Below, piece by piece: positions 39,744 through 50,084 of a DNA stretch of 64,000 nt. Origin of the DNA: Hepsetus odoe (Eukaryota > Chordata > Actinopteri > Characiformes > Hepsetidae). The DNA lies in the NCBI GenBank assembly GCA_017165825.1, contig CM029369.1, positions 19,492,125 through 19,556,124 on the forward strand, read 5' to 3'. The notes beneath the pieces are model-generated. The model searched no databases, was not told the DNA's origin, and saw only the letters and a list, made by a program, of their open reading frames with translations. Numbering within the stretch: the stretch's first letter is position 1; each line of letters opens with the position of its first letter. Position numbers and translations under genes: made by a program.

Positions 39744-39840
39744 AAGAGGAGGAAGGAGAAGCAAGAGACAAGGAAAGAGGGAAAGAGAGGGAAGGAGAAA
39801 AAAGAGGGAAAAGAGAGAGAAGGGGGTCATCTCACACACA
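39661..39840. repeat. Purine-rich G/AG low-complexity tract
   Basis: A run of 12 G is followed by about 65 bases of GA repeats and then mixed GGAA/AGAG sequence. ORFs read through it are Ser-Leu artefacts. Confidence 0.9.
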
Positions 39841-40428
39841 CACACAAACATAGAATTAGATTGTTGTTGTTATTTGTTGTTTATATTGTATTGTATTTAT
39901 GTAGTTTATTTGTATTTATATAGTTTAAACCTACTTTACACAGAAAACAGACAAATATAATGTTGTATAAACTGAACTGACTGACAGTTACTTGGGAACT
40001 TGTCTCCACAGCTTAAACACTCTGAAGCCTTGTGGTTCTAGAGACCCCAAAGGGCAGCTCTTTCCAGCAAAGAAAAAGAGTAATCCATCTGGGAACTGCA
40101 CTCAGAGGAAGTTCAGCTTCTCTGGAAAGAAAACGAGGCAAGATCAGAGCATCAGAGCATGGCTCATGTCTCAAAATGGAGATGAATATATACATCAGTA
40201 CAAAAACATACATCCCTCAGCTGTACAAATAGAAGCTAGTTTTATGTCGTTGCATTTTTTATTGTGTTTTTTTTTTCCTTTACCTCTTTTTCCCCCTCCA
40301 AAAGCACTGGAACAGCAATTCAGTTTGTTTTTGCTCTGCACTGAAGACATTTAGCTTAGAGATTAAAGCATGAATATGAGAAGATAGATCAGATTTCCTG
40401 ATTTTATTTCCAGGTATTTAAAGCTCTC

Positions 40429-40433
40429 CTTCT

Positions 40434-40491
<58 letters not shown>
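40429..40491. repeat. CT microsatellite
   Basis: Starts with CCCT repeats and passes into about 45 bases of pure CT. Confidence 0.95.
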
Positions 40492-40497
<6 letters not shown>

Positions 40498-40683
40498 TGA
40501 CCAATTATCCTGATTAGGGTCGCAGGCATACAGGGGCAGAGAAACACCCTGGACAACTAGCTTTCTTAAACTGCATAGAAAAAATTGCTTTTTTGTATCT
40601 GACCATCTGGTTTTTAAGTGAGCAAATTAATTATAGCAGATAGTTTTAAAGTAAAATAGCTTTAAAATTAGCTTAATATTTGG

Positions 40684-41330
40684 TTGCATATTCCTTAATG
40701 CAATAAATGCATCAAGCCCGTGAAGACTAACTGAAGAGATTTACTTGGCCAGTCCAAAATGTTCACTTCTTCCATCCGATTAACTTCTTTGTTAACTTGA
40801 CAGTGTGGTTTGGACCCTTGTCTTGCTGCATGATTATGTTACTCCTGAATGACTGAATGCATTTCTCTGTAAATTGGCAGGTAATAGTTCTGTAGACTTG
40901 TACACAATTATGTCTGCTGCTGACATCATAAGTTACATCATCAGTAAAGATTACTAAGCCTGTTAACCCAGAACTAACCCATAAGCAGTAAGCCCAAGCT
41001 ATAAAACTACTTCCACTAAGCTTCACAGATGAGCTTAATGTTTTTCATCATAAGCATATCTTTTTTGTTCCAGAAACTTTTCTTGCTTTATCTTTTGGTT
41101 TGTCCATTTCTTACTGTGGATGAGTGGTTGCATCTGGTGTGGCCTCTATATTTCTTCTCTTATAGAACTTCTTCAAACAGTGGACTGCTCTACCGCAACC
41201 CCTTCACTGTGGAGGTTGTTTATGATAACACTGTTGTTTTAGGGGATTTTCATTATCTTTTTCACAATTTGTCTGTCATCACCTTTTTTTTTTGCTTGAA
41301 AGAAACTGGCTCACTGTCATGCCAATGGCT
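40684..41330. mobile_element. Dispersed DNA-transposon-like repeat
   Basis: Contains phrases I associate with a widespread fish element (gcatttctctgtaaattggc, and cttcacagatgagc near 41020). All frames are broken and termini are not evident. Confidence 0.4.
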
Positions 41331-43220
41331 CTTTCTTCCATTCCAGATATATGTACTGGATATGCCAAATGTTTGTGAAATTATTTTTAGAATTTTATAT
41401 AAAATGTTTATTTATTTATTTATTTTGGCCTGCTTTCCCCCAATAGGCAACTCTCTGTTCTTCACAAATCAAGGGTCGAAAGATTCTATGTTAGATGGAA
41501 TTTAACATATGTAGATGAACATACATGGAAATAAAAGCAATTTTAAAAAGCAAGATTTTAAAATATTTCCTCACATTAATGATCAAAGCAGTCTGAGAGA
41601 AAATAAGACAAAGAAAATGTACCATTTCATATGCACAGTGATGGGATGAGATGAATGATATTTTACTACTAGAGGCTGATATTGTCTTTGGCATATGCCA
41701 CTTGTGCACAAGAAATCTGATGGAGATGATGGTAGCTGAGCCTCGTGAACCTACTTTACTGTTGCCAGGCAACATGTACCTTAAGCCACAGACCCAGCTG
41801 TGAAGAGTTAGGCTACATCCATGAGGCTTGGGATCTGTGTATCTTTAATCATGGCAGTGAACATCCTTGCTAAACAAATAACAGTCTAAGTTTTTCTAAG
41901 GAAGAGTGCCTTGTGTTTTAAGAATCCTGTTTCTCTTCATATAATCTGAACGACCGGGTCTCTGAAGGCTGACTCCCATGACTTCAGCTTTTACCCACAA
42001 ACACCTCAAGCTGAAAATGGATTGTGCAGCCAGCTGTCGATTTCTTGCTAGCACTCATAAAGCACTGTCACAGACCGCCACCCCTCTCTTCAATTCAGTA
42101 GTTCTATTTGAGTTTTCAGCTTTGTTTAAAGAACCATCCAAGGCCAGGTTCTCTAGGGAACCAAAAGTTGTTCTTCAATGGCAGCACCCTGAAGACTCTT
42201 CTTATCGCTTTTATTGAAAGAGTTTAGTTCAAAACTTGGATGAAATATAAAGTGAGATGGAAAGGGAACAAAGAATAAGAGCGAGTGCGTGAGAGACTGA
42301 GGACAGCTCCATGAATAAGCTGATGATACATCCTAGTTATACAGTGAAATAGTGGAACTGGTCTTTTGTAAGAAGTCACTGCAGACATTGTTTGTGGTAT
42401 TTTTATTATTACAGAGGTTTCAACTCAGTAAAAGGGTAAAGCTAGTTCACTCATGGGTATTTGGCCATGCACTTAAGAGGTGGTATTTTTTTTAAGTCCT
42501 TGTAAGAAGTCAACAATGTAAAATCTGTCCAAACTCTGATGAGTTTGAGGGACCATTTGCCATCAGTATCTAGTGTAGTCTAATATAATCAAACCCAACA
42601 AAGGAAACAGTGTGTAGTCTTCATCACTCACATCAATGTTTACAATCACAGTTGAATTTCTAATTTTCTTTAAAATTTATAACAAGCAGACAAGATGTCT
42701 CTAGTTTCCCTTGGTGATTAAGCTCTGGACACCTACCGAGATCAAAAGAGAAACACCTGCTGCCCTTACTGGTGTCCAACTTCTCAGATTTTCTTGTTCT
42801 CTTGCAGTGGTATCATGCCAGCAGACCAAAGGTACCAAAGCACATAAAATTGCTCAATTTTAAACTCTCTTTTTCAGTGAGTGTAATAAACACTATAAGC
42901 TCAGCACTTCAAACAGCAATCAGAGTCAGGAATAGAAATGGCCACATGGGACCATGTCTGTTTTGCAAAGATGCATTGAGGAGTAAATAATAGTCCACTG
43001 TGGGGAAGAAACAGGAGTGAGTTCTCTGCATCATTTATTTGGTCCAGAAAACAGCTGCATCTGTTTATATAATTCATTTTTTTCTGCTTTTGAATTCTTG
43101 TTATTACACTGAAAAACATTTTTAATCTTAAATTTTTAATTCAATTAATTCCTGTTACTCACCATTGTAATATGCTATGACATGCCGTGATCATATTACA
43201 GAATAATATATCATGACCTC

Positions 43221-44305
43221 TGTTCTATTGCTTTTTCTTCTTTTGGGTGCTCCTGTTGGGTTGCCACAGCGAATCAACCGTCTCCATTTCTTCCTGTCCT
43301 CTGCATCTTATACCTTCAAACCAGCTGCCTACATGTCCTCTCTCACAACATCCAAAAACCTCCTCTTTGGCCTTCTTCTTTTCCTCTTTCCTGGCAGCTC
43401 CATGCTCATTTCTAATTCTGTTTATCCTTGTCACACCCAATGAAAATTTCTGCATCTTTAGCTCTGCCACCTCCAGCTCTGCTACCTGTCTTTTCATCAG
43501 CACCTCTCCAATCCGTATAGGATAGTTGGTCTCACTACCATCCAGTAAACCTTTCCTTTCACTCTTGCTGGTACCCATCTTTCATCTCCTGACTTCCTGG
43601 TACAAAACCACAACTCCTTTCTAGGCACCCTGTCATATGCTTTCTCCAAGTCTACAAAGGCTCAATGCTCCTTCTTACATTCTTGTAGTTCTCCATCAAC
43701 ATCCTCAGAGCAAACATTACATCTGCTGTGCTCTTTCTCAGCATAAAACTATACTGCTGCTTATTAATCGTAACTTCTTTTCTTAACCTGCTTTCACTAC
43801 TCTTTCCGATAACTTCATAGTGGTTAGGAACTAGGCCCTGGGATCAGAAGGTTGTGGGTTTGAATCTTAGACCAGTAGGTTGCCCTGTGGTACCCTTGAG
43901 TAAGATACTGTCCCCTTCACTGCTCCCCGGGTGCTTTCAATAGATGCCACCTGCTGCCTGTGTGTGTAAGGTTTTAATGCAGATGCTGCATTACTTTGTC
44001 GCGTGTTGTGCTGTGTTTCACAATGACAAGTTGTCACTTTTACTTCACTTCCTGGTTCACTATCCTCATATCATCAATCTCTCTTTTTCATTCACTTCTT
44101 TCATCAGCCCCTCAAATTACTTTTTCTGTCTGTGTTTGTCAACACGTCTTTTAACTTCTGTCTACTTTCTTCATCTCTCTATCTATCCCACTTCTTCTTT
44201 GTTTGACTCTTCTTCTGTATACACTCCTGAACTTCTGCATTCCACTACCAGGTTTGCTTATCCATTTTCTTCCTTCCAGATGTCACACCAAGCACCTTGC
44301 TAACT
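43221..44305 (-). mobile_element. LINE fragment (reverse-transcriptase C-terminal region), split by a SINE
   Basis: On the minus strand, decayed reading frames include KVYWMV, then VAELEVAELKMQKFSLGVTR and INRIRNE, typical of the region after the reverse transcriptase in a common fish non-LTR element. Frameshifts and stops are present. A family A SINE interrupts it at about 43,815-44,047. Confidence 0.75.
43815..44047 (+). mobile_element. Family A SINE nested in a LINE
   Basis: Head tagtggttaggaactaggcc, B box gtgggtttgaatct, body gtactgtccccttcactgct in variant form, tail cacaatgacaagttgtcact. Confidence 0.75.
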
Positions 44306-45407
44306 GTTTCCCTCTGACATTATCAAAGTAAATGAATAATTCTGCTTTATAAAATTCCAGGTTAATGGTACTCCTGTGGTAATATTCACTGTATTTTTGA
44401 GAAATATTTTGAGAAATGAAAAAAAAACGTACAGGCGATAAATTCAGGAATGCTATCTTAAACATTCAGAACAAGGTATCGCATATTTAATCAATAAAGG
44501 CAATCAATTAATCAGGGGAGAGAATGGGGGTAGGGTTGAGTAGATCATCATGAACTTAAGACTTAAGATTAATAACTGAATAGTAACTCTAGAGGTTAAA
44601 GGAATGCATCAATGAAAAATGAAACATCAATTTGCCGGCTTAGCCATTTAGCACAGTACTATAGATGTCTGTTATGAGCTGAGATCTTTAGTGTAATACT
44701 AACAAAGCAAACTTTGGAGAGAAAATATGCTTGACCAGGTGACTAAGTTCAAGCAAGACAATAAACAAGATTTTTTAGTGAACCAGTGCTTTAAAGAGTA
44801 AACCATGATCTTTAAAGAGATATCCATGGTTTTAGGTTTTCACTCAGCAGCAGCTGGAGCTTATTTTGGGAATGTCCATGCAGGCATTTCCAGCTTACAA
44901 CATCTTCAGCTGTAGAAGAAGGGGGAGTGAACAATACAAATGCAGAAACACATTAAAGTGGAGAAAGACTGTCAGACAAATTGCTGGAGTTTCTAAAAGT
45001 GTTTGGTGCTGTAGATTTCCAAAAGAATGCTACAGGCTGCAAAAATGCACATAAGGAGGGGAATGAAATGCACTGTAAAGTGAAGGGGCAGAATTAGTGC
45101 ATGTGTGCAATAAATGCATGTAAACAAAATTAATTCTCATATCTATTTCTCAGAGTTTAAGTATCCCAGAGCATGTACTGTTTGTTTTTACCAAAGAAAT
45201 AAATTTATTTTACAAATAAAATCCTACTTGACTTGACTTGACTTGAAAAAGACATAACAAACCTTTATGACTCTCTCTTTCCAATGAGCTCCCATTAACT
45301 AATTAATTACTGAACCTAAGGCTGGTATTCATAAAGTTATATGGCTTACTTCACATAATATTTTCTGGGATGAGATGGCAGGTAGAAAAGTTTTGCCCAT
45401 CCTCCCT

Positions 45408-45553
45408 TAATGTGGCTGGAGTTTTCCTGTGGGAAATCTAAAGGCCCCCTTTATAGGTGGAATGATATTTGACACTTCTCGCACCTTTCCCACAGAAAGT
45501 GTGGGAAGGGGTGTAGCCAGGGGCCCAGTACCACATTCTGTGTGTGAGTGTGA

Positions 45554-45607
<54 letters not shown>

Positions 45608-45895
45608 TTGTGCATCTTAGTGCATCTAACCCTTGAATTTCACCTTTTTATACAGAAAGACTTTAAACCAAACATCCAAGCCAATAACTTCTCAAAAGCA
45701 TCTTCAATGGCATCTATGGTGCAGAGTGTGCATTACATAGAACGGGCTCTATTTTATCACAATAATGCTACTGTTATTGCTACTGAGCTTACAGTCTTAT
45801 TGCCTCTGAGTATAGTATTTACCCTAGATTGTTGAACTGCACAGTGATGTCTGATTCTAATGCAACTGTAGCATGGAAGCAGCCAAACTTCACAG
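45408..45895 (+). repeat. Duplicated block, copy 1
   Basis: The block shares an ordered series of segments with 47737-48090: ccctnaatgtggntg, tcctgtgggaaatc, ggtggaatnatattt, cacctttcccacag, a GT microsatellite, tggtgcagagtgtgc, a tract ending cctctgagtat, and anatgtctgattct. Identity looks like 75-85% by eye, with indels. Confidence 0.7.
45541..45603. repeat. GT microsatellite (in duplicated block copy 1)
   Basis: About 60 bases of nearly pure GT. Confidence 0.95.
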
Positions 45896-47102
45896 GCGGC
45901 ATAATATTTTCTGGGATGTGATTACATCAGTTGAATGAAACAGTCTTGACACTAAAGCTGGTTGGAATAAGGCTTTATTAACGTTTATGTAGGTTCATAC
46001 AAGCATTCAGTGACGCGATACACACACTACATTTACAAACAGAAAATACAGAAAAAAGATTATAGCAGGCAGATATTACACACTCATAGCAATACAGGCT
46101 ATTAGACAGACATATTATGTTGTTATTGCCCTGTGGCACTAGATCAATAATTCATATGTAAATATCCCACAGGGTTTAAGATGACTCAGTATGACTCTTT
46201 TTAAATAAAAAAAAACTCTATCACAAACTGACTTTATAGGGCATAAAATCAAGGAGAAGCTCAATTTATTTTTCAGATCTTACCTTTATTGTCATATGCA
46301 TAAAGAAACAGGCTTCTCAATGAAATGTTTACTTTGCACATTCATCCCTGGTGGCATAAAAATTCTAACAGCAGGCTAGAATAATAGATATATTGAGAAT
46401 TTATTCAACAGACATTATTATTCACTAGACAGAATATTCAGTCTAGGAAAATCCCTAAATAAAGCTTGCACTGTGTGAGTGAAGAGCAAAGAAAGCTGTG
46501 CCACTCTCTCTTTTCTTACTGATGGCAGCGTATGTTTCTGCAGCATTTGTGTTAATTGTTATGATACCACTTCTGCCACCTCATCCAGTCCCGTCGGTTT
46601 ACCTTTGTCTCACCACAGTTATCAACTTAATTCACCCACCCTTACACTCAGAAGCTGGCAGGCTCCAAATAAAGAACAAAACAAGCTCCCTCCACTCAGC
46701 AGCTGATCATGCTTTACTCACTAAAACAAGCAGACAAGAAAGAGAAAACTCTCAGGATGTCTTCTCTCTGCAACAGGTCTATGTTGCATGGGTGATCAGA
46801 GGAATGGAGTGGAGCGCAGGTGTTACACAAAATAAGAAAATACAGATTCCACCTCAAATCAAATCATCTGAGTAACTTTTATTCAAGGATTAGGTAGCAG
46901 AACCTGGCCAGTGAAAGTTAGAAATGTGAGATGTTCGCAGGCATTATACTTTTTAGAATAAAAATATCATGGAAAGCTTTCATAGAGAGATTACACCTAA
47001 TGGAGAGGTATACAGGGGTGTCCAGATCTGATCAGGGGTGCCCAGTTTGGTGATTTCCTTGTTCATGCACACCTGCCCTGTTTATTGTCAGGCATGTTTG
47101 AG

Positions 47103-47226
47103 GCAGCTATGACAGTGCCCGGGGAGCAGTGACGGGGACAGTACCTTGCTCAAGGGTACCTACTGGTAAGGGGTTTGAACCCACAATCTTCTGATCCTGT
47201 GGCCAACTCCCTAACCACTAGGCCAC
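47103..47226 (-). mobile_element. Family A SINE, 5' half
   Basis: Head and B box are at the high end (ctaaccactaggccacc; gggtttgaaccca); the 3' half is missing. Confidence 0.75.
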
Positions 47227-47566
47227 CAATAAAATGTGCAGAGCCATGTAACTAAAGCACCAGAAGTGTCAATCACTGCCCTTAATAGCAATAATATCCC
47301 AGGGTCAGACTGACCCAATGCATATTTAGTGATTTTAAGGTCCTCACCTTTTTAGCTCTGTTAATGGAGCTGGATGTTAATTAAAAGGAAAAAACTCTTC
47401 TGATGACTAAATTAGCTATAAGTATTATTATGCATTGTTTATCAATGTTTAAAACTGTAAGCCTGTAAAAGGAGGGTGTGTTTTTGGTGCATCACCATGT
47501 TGGATGTAAACACATTTTTTGCACTTTAACCATGTGGTGCTAGCATCCTTTCATCTGTGGGCTTGC

Positions 47567-47694
47567 CTAATGATCAAAAATTGATCTCAATTCTCTTTCA
47601 GACATTTCCTTCTTGACTTCACTATCCCGATCAATATATTCCAGAGCCTCCTGTGCTGCAGTTATTCTTTTCATATGGCTCAGATTTTCAGCCT
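47567..47694 (-). CDS. Orphan coding-like 3' terminal exon, unidentified
   Basis: A strong acceptor (polypyrimidine tract ending ctctctctcag) opens a frame reading EAENLSHMKRITAAQEALEY and then a highly charged helix ending ERELRSIFDH and tag. Its amphipathic, charged composition looks like real protein and unlike the neighbouring random ORFs. I found no matching upstream exon on the minus strand within the window and do not recognise the family. It could be a fossil exon or part of a retroelement. Confidence 0.25.
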
Positions 47695-47736
47695 CTGAGA
47701 GAGAGCAGAAGCATAATGTTGGCAGTTGGCAGTCCC

Positions 47737-47860
47737 TGAATGTGGATGAAGATTCCCTGTGGGAAATCCAACAGTTCACTCTTAGGTGGAATAATATTTA
47801 ACACTACTTGCACCTTTCCCACAGTGTGGGAAGGGCAAAGCTAGAGGTCCACTGTGTGTG

Positions 47861-47906
<46 letters not shown>

Positions 47907-48090
47907 TATGGTGCAGAGTGTGCTTAGCATAGAAAGGATTCAAGATTTTATCACAATAATGCTACTGTTTTTGCTACAGCTTATGGTCTTATTACCTCTG
48001 AGTATGATATGTACCCTAGACTGATGAACTCCACAGTAATGTCTGATTCTGATACAATTGTGGCATGGAACCAGCCGGACTGGAGCTTCT
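47737..48090 (+). repeat. Duplicated block, copy 2
   Basis: Direct-orientation partner of 45408-45895, about 2.3 kb away, with its own shorter GT tract at 47862-47901. The similarity ends inside the putative ORF at 48039. The two copies could be a local segmental duplication or two insertions of one dispersed element. Confidence 0.7.
47862..47901. repeat. GT microsatellite (in duplicated block copy 2)
   Basis: About 40 bases of GT at the position equivalent to the tract at 45541. Confidence 0.95.
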
Positions 48091-48179
48091 TTTTAATTTC
48101 CTTTAACCTAATAATGCTCTGCCTGAACTGCTGTGACTGCAGTGGTTGCAAGGTATATCATTATGAGTCACTATGTTAG
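48039..48179 (+). CDS. Possible membrane microprotein or 5' coding exon, unidentified
   Basis: A 46-codon ORF starts MSDSDTIVAWNQPDW, continues with a roughly 18-residue hydrophobic segment (FFLISFNLIMLCLNCC) and then a Cys-rich CDCSGCK. Directly after CSGCK lies a donor-like aag/gtatat, so this may be a first coding exon rather than a complete gene. The ATG follows an acceptor-like ccacag. The related block at 45.8 kb has a similar start (MSDSNATVAWKQP) but then diverges and stops. I do not recognise the protein. Confidence 0.25.
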   Translation: MSDSDTIVAWNQPDWSFFLISFNLIMLCLNCCDCSGCKVYHYESLC

Positions 48180-48390
48180 AAATGTACTGATGGATTCGTA
48201 TTGATCTTATTGACTTATGGACTGTCATGACTGCAAAAACAAGACTTTAACTAATTCCATAAAAATAATTACAAGTTGCTCCATGGGAGCAACAATTTAA
48301 ATCTATATTTGATCCAGCAAACCATGCAATAAATGATCTGCTCTGTTCACTGTTTATGTTTCCCCTTTAATACACTGTTGATCCTTCCTT

Positions 48391-48394
<4 letters not shown>

Positions 48395-48441
<47 letters not shown>

Positions 48442-48467
48442 TATAAATATAAATATACACACATATA

Positions 48468-48518
<51 letters not shown>

Positions 48519-48541
48519 TATATATATGTGTGTGTGTGTGT
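48395..48541. repeat. Long TA-rich microsatellite
   Basis: Pure TA tracts flank a short middle part, ending in GT repeats. It is self-complementary and could extrude as a hairpin. Confidence 0.95.
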
Positions 48542-50004
48542 AAAAGTGTGTGTATACAGCTCTGAAAAAGACTCATAGCAAAAAACCACAGTCTTGGCTG
48601 TTTTTAGACCTACACATATATTATGTATTAAATTGCAAGATATTTGTTAAATGGCACATAAAAAGTGATGTGTGTAAAGTATCCCGTGATTCATCTCTGA
48701 TTGCTGTGACAGGCGTTCCATGTGTTGTCAGACCAACACAGCATGAAGTGAATTTGTTAATTTGCTCTGCCATGGCACTAAACAATTCTCTCATGTCGAT
48801 TAGTCACAAAAAAACAGTCTGCAGACTGGATTTGGAAAGAGTTCTAGAATGATTTTCAGAGCAGGCTTATTATGTTGCATTTAATGATTACAATTTTACA
48901 ATTTTAAGGAATTCCTAGAGAAATGGATCAGAAAAATTGTTGAGCGGCCTCTGGTGGATGATATAGGTACTGAAAGATAAGGAAAAGTAGAGGGCACAAT
49001 TTGACACAGGGTAAAACCTTTCACTAGAGGAAAGGTCATTAGTCTTGTGTGCTGAAAGTATACCTCAAAATTCTCAGTGTCTAATGATCCATGTTTGCTC
49101 ATCACTGACTTTACCTCCCAAAATGTGCCCCCAATAAATAACAAATAAATAAATAGCCTTCTTTTCTAATACTGGGTTATACCTGCCCTTGCTCTATTAA
49201 TGCCATCCATCCTTTAAGGCAATGATAACACCAGGCTCTTTAGATTTTCCCACTCTGTTTTTGCGCAGTCTCTACTGTGTGCACATCAGACTTTCATCAT
49301 TCCACCTGCACATTGAGAATTAGGAATGAGGTTTGGTCATTTTTCTGGCGAGTCAAAGAGTCCCAGTGTGTCATTATGTCTTTTGAACACTTGGATACCC
49401 TGCAGTTGTCCTCCTGGAATGTGGTAGTGATGTGTTGTGCTGATCAGGAATTATCTAAAAATAGCCCAGACAGGACTGATGCTTTTATGGAGGCAGAGGG
49501 GAATAAGCAAGGGTTAGTCCAGAAATGAAAAAGGAGGATTAACACATAGCACTTCAGTAAAAACTAACAGCATGTCTTCATGTGATGATTAAATCCAGTT
49601 TTAAATCTGGGAATAGAGAGCATCTGTAAGAATGATTTCCTGTTGTTCCAGCAACAACAACAACTAAATATGTGGACAGTAGAGAAGTGTGTTAGGCTTC
49701 TATTAGAATGAAAAGGCCCTGATCTATCATATGTGTGCACTAACAAGTGAGTCAGTTCAGAGAGTATGAGGCAGCCTGGCTGTCGCTTTAAGACCTCTTG
49801 CTGCAAAGCTATGAGTTGCTTCATAACACATTTCAGAGCGCAACATTGCACATTTGTCTAGCTCAAAGTATTTGCATTCATATGCTGTTGTGTTAAACTG
49901 TGTGTATTTAACTTAGAGTGTTATAACAGCTGAGACTTTTTCTCAAAATTAGATTACTGCAAAGACGTTATATCAGCAACAACAGTTCTAGTACTATAAA
50001 TGAA

Positions 50005-50010
50005 TTTATT
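50005..50010 (-). promoter_or_regulatory. Candidate poly(A) signal of mab21l3
   Basis: A minus-strand AATAAA lies 75 nt past the mab21l3 stop codon, which would give a very short 3' UTR. Confidence 0.5.
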
Positions 50011-50084
50011 TTGTATCCTATAAAACATATAAGCACCATAAGCCAACTATAACACAACATTTTCTTAAGAACTAGTATAAGCAC

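Larger units (their letters stand above)
34000..45400. other. Intergenic, repeats only
   Basis: Between the atp1a1 promoter and the duplicated block I see SINE, LINE and DNA-transposon remnants and microsatellites, and no exon chain. Long ORFs such as 41029-41505 fall in repeat sequence. Confidence 0.6.

Noticed and set aside
39654..39851. Ser-Leu-repeat ORF on the minus strand
   Set aside because: It is the translation of the GA/CT microsatellite.
41029..41505. 158-codon plus-strand ORF rich in Phe and Leu
   Set aside because: The first part lies in a dispersed transposon-like repeat read antisense; the Phe/Leu richness comes from T-rich DNA.
46498..46875. 125-codon plus-strand ORF with a hydrophobic start
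   Set aside because: There is no recognisable domain, its tail is of low-complexity composition, no splice context supports it, and an overlapping frame of similar length exists. It is probably chance in AT-rich DNA.
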